64,000 bases of DNA from Amoeboaphelidium protococcarum (lineage: Eukaryota; Aphelidiomycota; Aphelidea), in assembly GCA_023515745.1 (NCBI GenBank), contig JALECJ010000255.1:940001-1004000 (forward strand), in the 5' to 3' direction. The position numbers and the translations under genes were made by a program. Of the stretch, positions 63,363 through 64,000 are shown one piece after another; position 1 is the first letter of the stretch; each line of letters starts with the position of its first letter. The notes below the pieces were generated by a model. The model was not told where the DNA came from, made no database searches, and saw only the letters and a list, made by a program, of their open reading frames with translations.

Positions 63363-63489
63363 CGATTTTGTGTTTAATAGAGTTTTGATCGCTTGCCTTC
63401 GTCCTCTATCAAATTGACGTCGTCTTCCTCTTCTTTTCATCTTTTATCTCAATCATTAATTTCTTCATTAGATAAAATTTGCGCGTATA

Positions 63490-64000
63490 ATGTCAGATAG
63501 TTGGGAAGATCAGTTGGACGATTAGCCTATTGCTGTGGCCGAGGGTGCATACGTGAACGATCAGGACGATGATGTGCTAGACTCTTGGGAAGACGAGTTG
63601 GAGGATGAAAGTGCTGATAATAAGGTCAGTACGGTGGCTCCTGTTAAGAAGAAGAAGCCGCTTGCACAAGCTATTGAAGAACGTAAGCAGGCCGAGGAGA
63701 AGAAGAGACAGGAAATTGCTGAGAAGAAGGCTCAGATGGAGGCAGAACTGATGGAAGATCCACTGGAGCGAAAGAAAAGGCTGGAGCAGGCCGTGCGTGA
63801 GGCTGATATGCAGCACGCGACCGATCTGTTTTCTGGTGTCACCTTATCTTCTGCTGATGCTGCAGCGGCTGCTGCTGGTGCTTTGGATTCAAAATAATCC
63901 ATCGATTCTATGCATCCTAAAACTAAGGAGGATTTTGAATAGTTTGCTGATCTTATCGTACAGAAAGCCGCGTCTTGCAGCGCGAAGCCTTCTGTATATG
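63490..64000 (+). CDS. eIF3 subunit J (Hcr1), 5' part
   Basis: 170 codons seen; the gene runs off the window. The acidic Trp-containing N-terminus (MSDSWEDQLDD and VLDSWEDELEDE) is the eIF3j signature. A Lys/Glu-rich helix (KKKKPLAQAIEERKQAEEKK) follows, then READMQHATDLFSG and HPKTKEDFEQFADLI. eIF3j binds the 40S decoding centre, helps eIF3 recruitment and acts in ribosome recycling. TAG and TAA codons occur at ordinary positions (DDQP, DSKQS). The ATG at 63490 is fixed by the N-terminal motif. Confidence 0.93.

Overview
This is a 64-kb piece of a compact nuclear genome from a unicellular eukaryote that reads TAA and TAG as glutamine and stops only at TGA. With the standard code almost every gene looks shattered. 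With UAR = Gln, about 34 long, well-conserved eukaryotic genes open up, and the reassigned codons fall on family-invariant glutamines: the Gln after the P450 haem loop, GFGGQ of ribulose-phosphate epimerase, LLQKMG of a G-patch, and GQGLDYF of CHID1. I resolved 21 spliceosomal introns, all 47-68 nt long and all ending in GTAG (19 of 21 in TGTAG). The gene set (STRIP, WDR48, TLK, PTEN, CHID1, SLBP, a NRF-6-type acyltransferase, a class III cyclase with an extracellular sensor, and a Crinkler-type effector) suggests an opisthokont-like protist. To my knowledge Amoeboaphelidium-type aphelids use this code, but ciliates, oxymonads, hexamitids and some green algae also reassign UAR, so the placement is an inference.

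Layout. 1-5.7 kb: 3' part of a coiled-coil gene, an unknown protein, an IMPACT/YIH1 regulator and an AAAP amino-acid transporter. 5.7-7.5 kb: a region with no clear intact gene, holding a broken ORF, a duplicated 29-mer and two perfect GC hairpins. 7.5-21.2 kb: cytochrome P450, PP6 regulatory subunit (SAPS), alpha-1,3-fucosyltransferase, syntaxin, DPM3, a UQCC5/SMIM4-like protein, CGI121/TPRKB, a 3-hydroxyisobutyryl-CoA hydrolase ending in SKM, and STRIP/Far11. 21.3-37.6 kb: a 1103-aa receptor-type adenylyl cyclase, CHID1, TFIP11, AHA1, gamma-glutamyltransferase, CNNM/Mam3 and WDR48 with 7 introns. 37.9-47.5 kb: a tousled-like kinase with a Myb/SANT domain, SLBP, a WW-FF protein, an ELMO-domain protein, RPE and PTEN.

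48-57.6 kb is the accessory part. It contains a Crinkler (CRN)-type effector with header, P-loop NTPase and REase-like domain, bracketed by an imperfect direct repeat. Next come POLD4 and then a same-strand tandem array of a secreted/membrane protein family I do not recognise: three intact copies, two copies each with a single-base frameshift, and one fragment. 57.8-64 kb returns to housekeeping genes: NRF-6-type acyltransferase, a BAR protein (Gvp36-like), TRM10, CTF8, NAA38 and the 5' part of eIF3j.

Neighbouring genes are mostly unrelated in function, packed with 20-500 bp spacers and in mixed orientation, as expected for a small eukaryotic genome. I saw no rRNA, no convincing tRNA, no telomere repeat and no intact transposon. 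The most distinctive content is the genetic code, the uniform intron ends, the CRN gene with apparently substituted nuclease residues, the tandem secreted family, and an excess of the palindrome ACGCGT.
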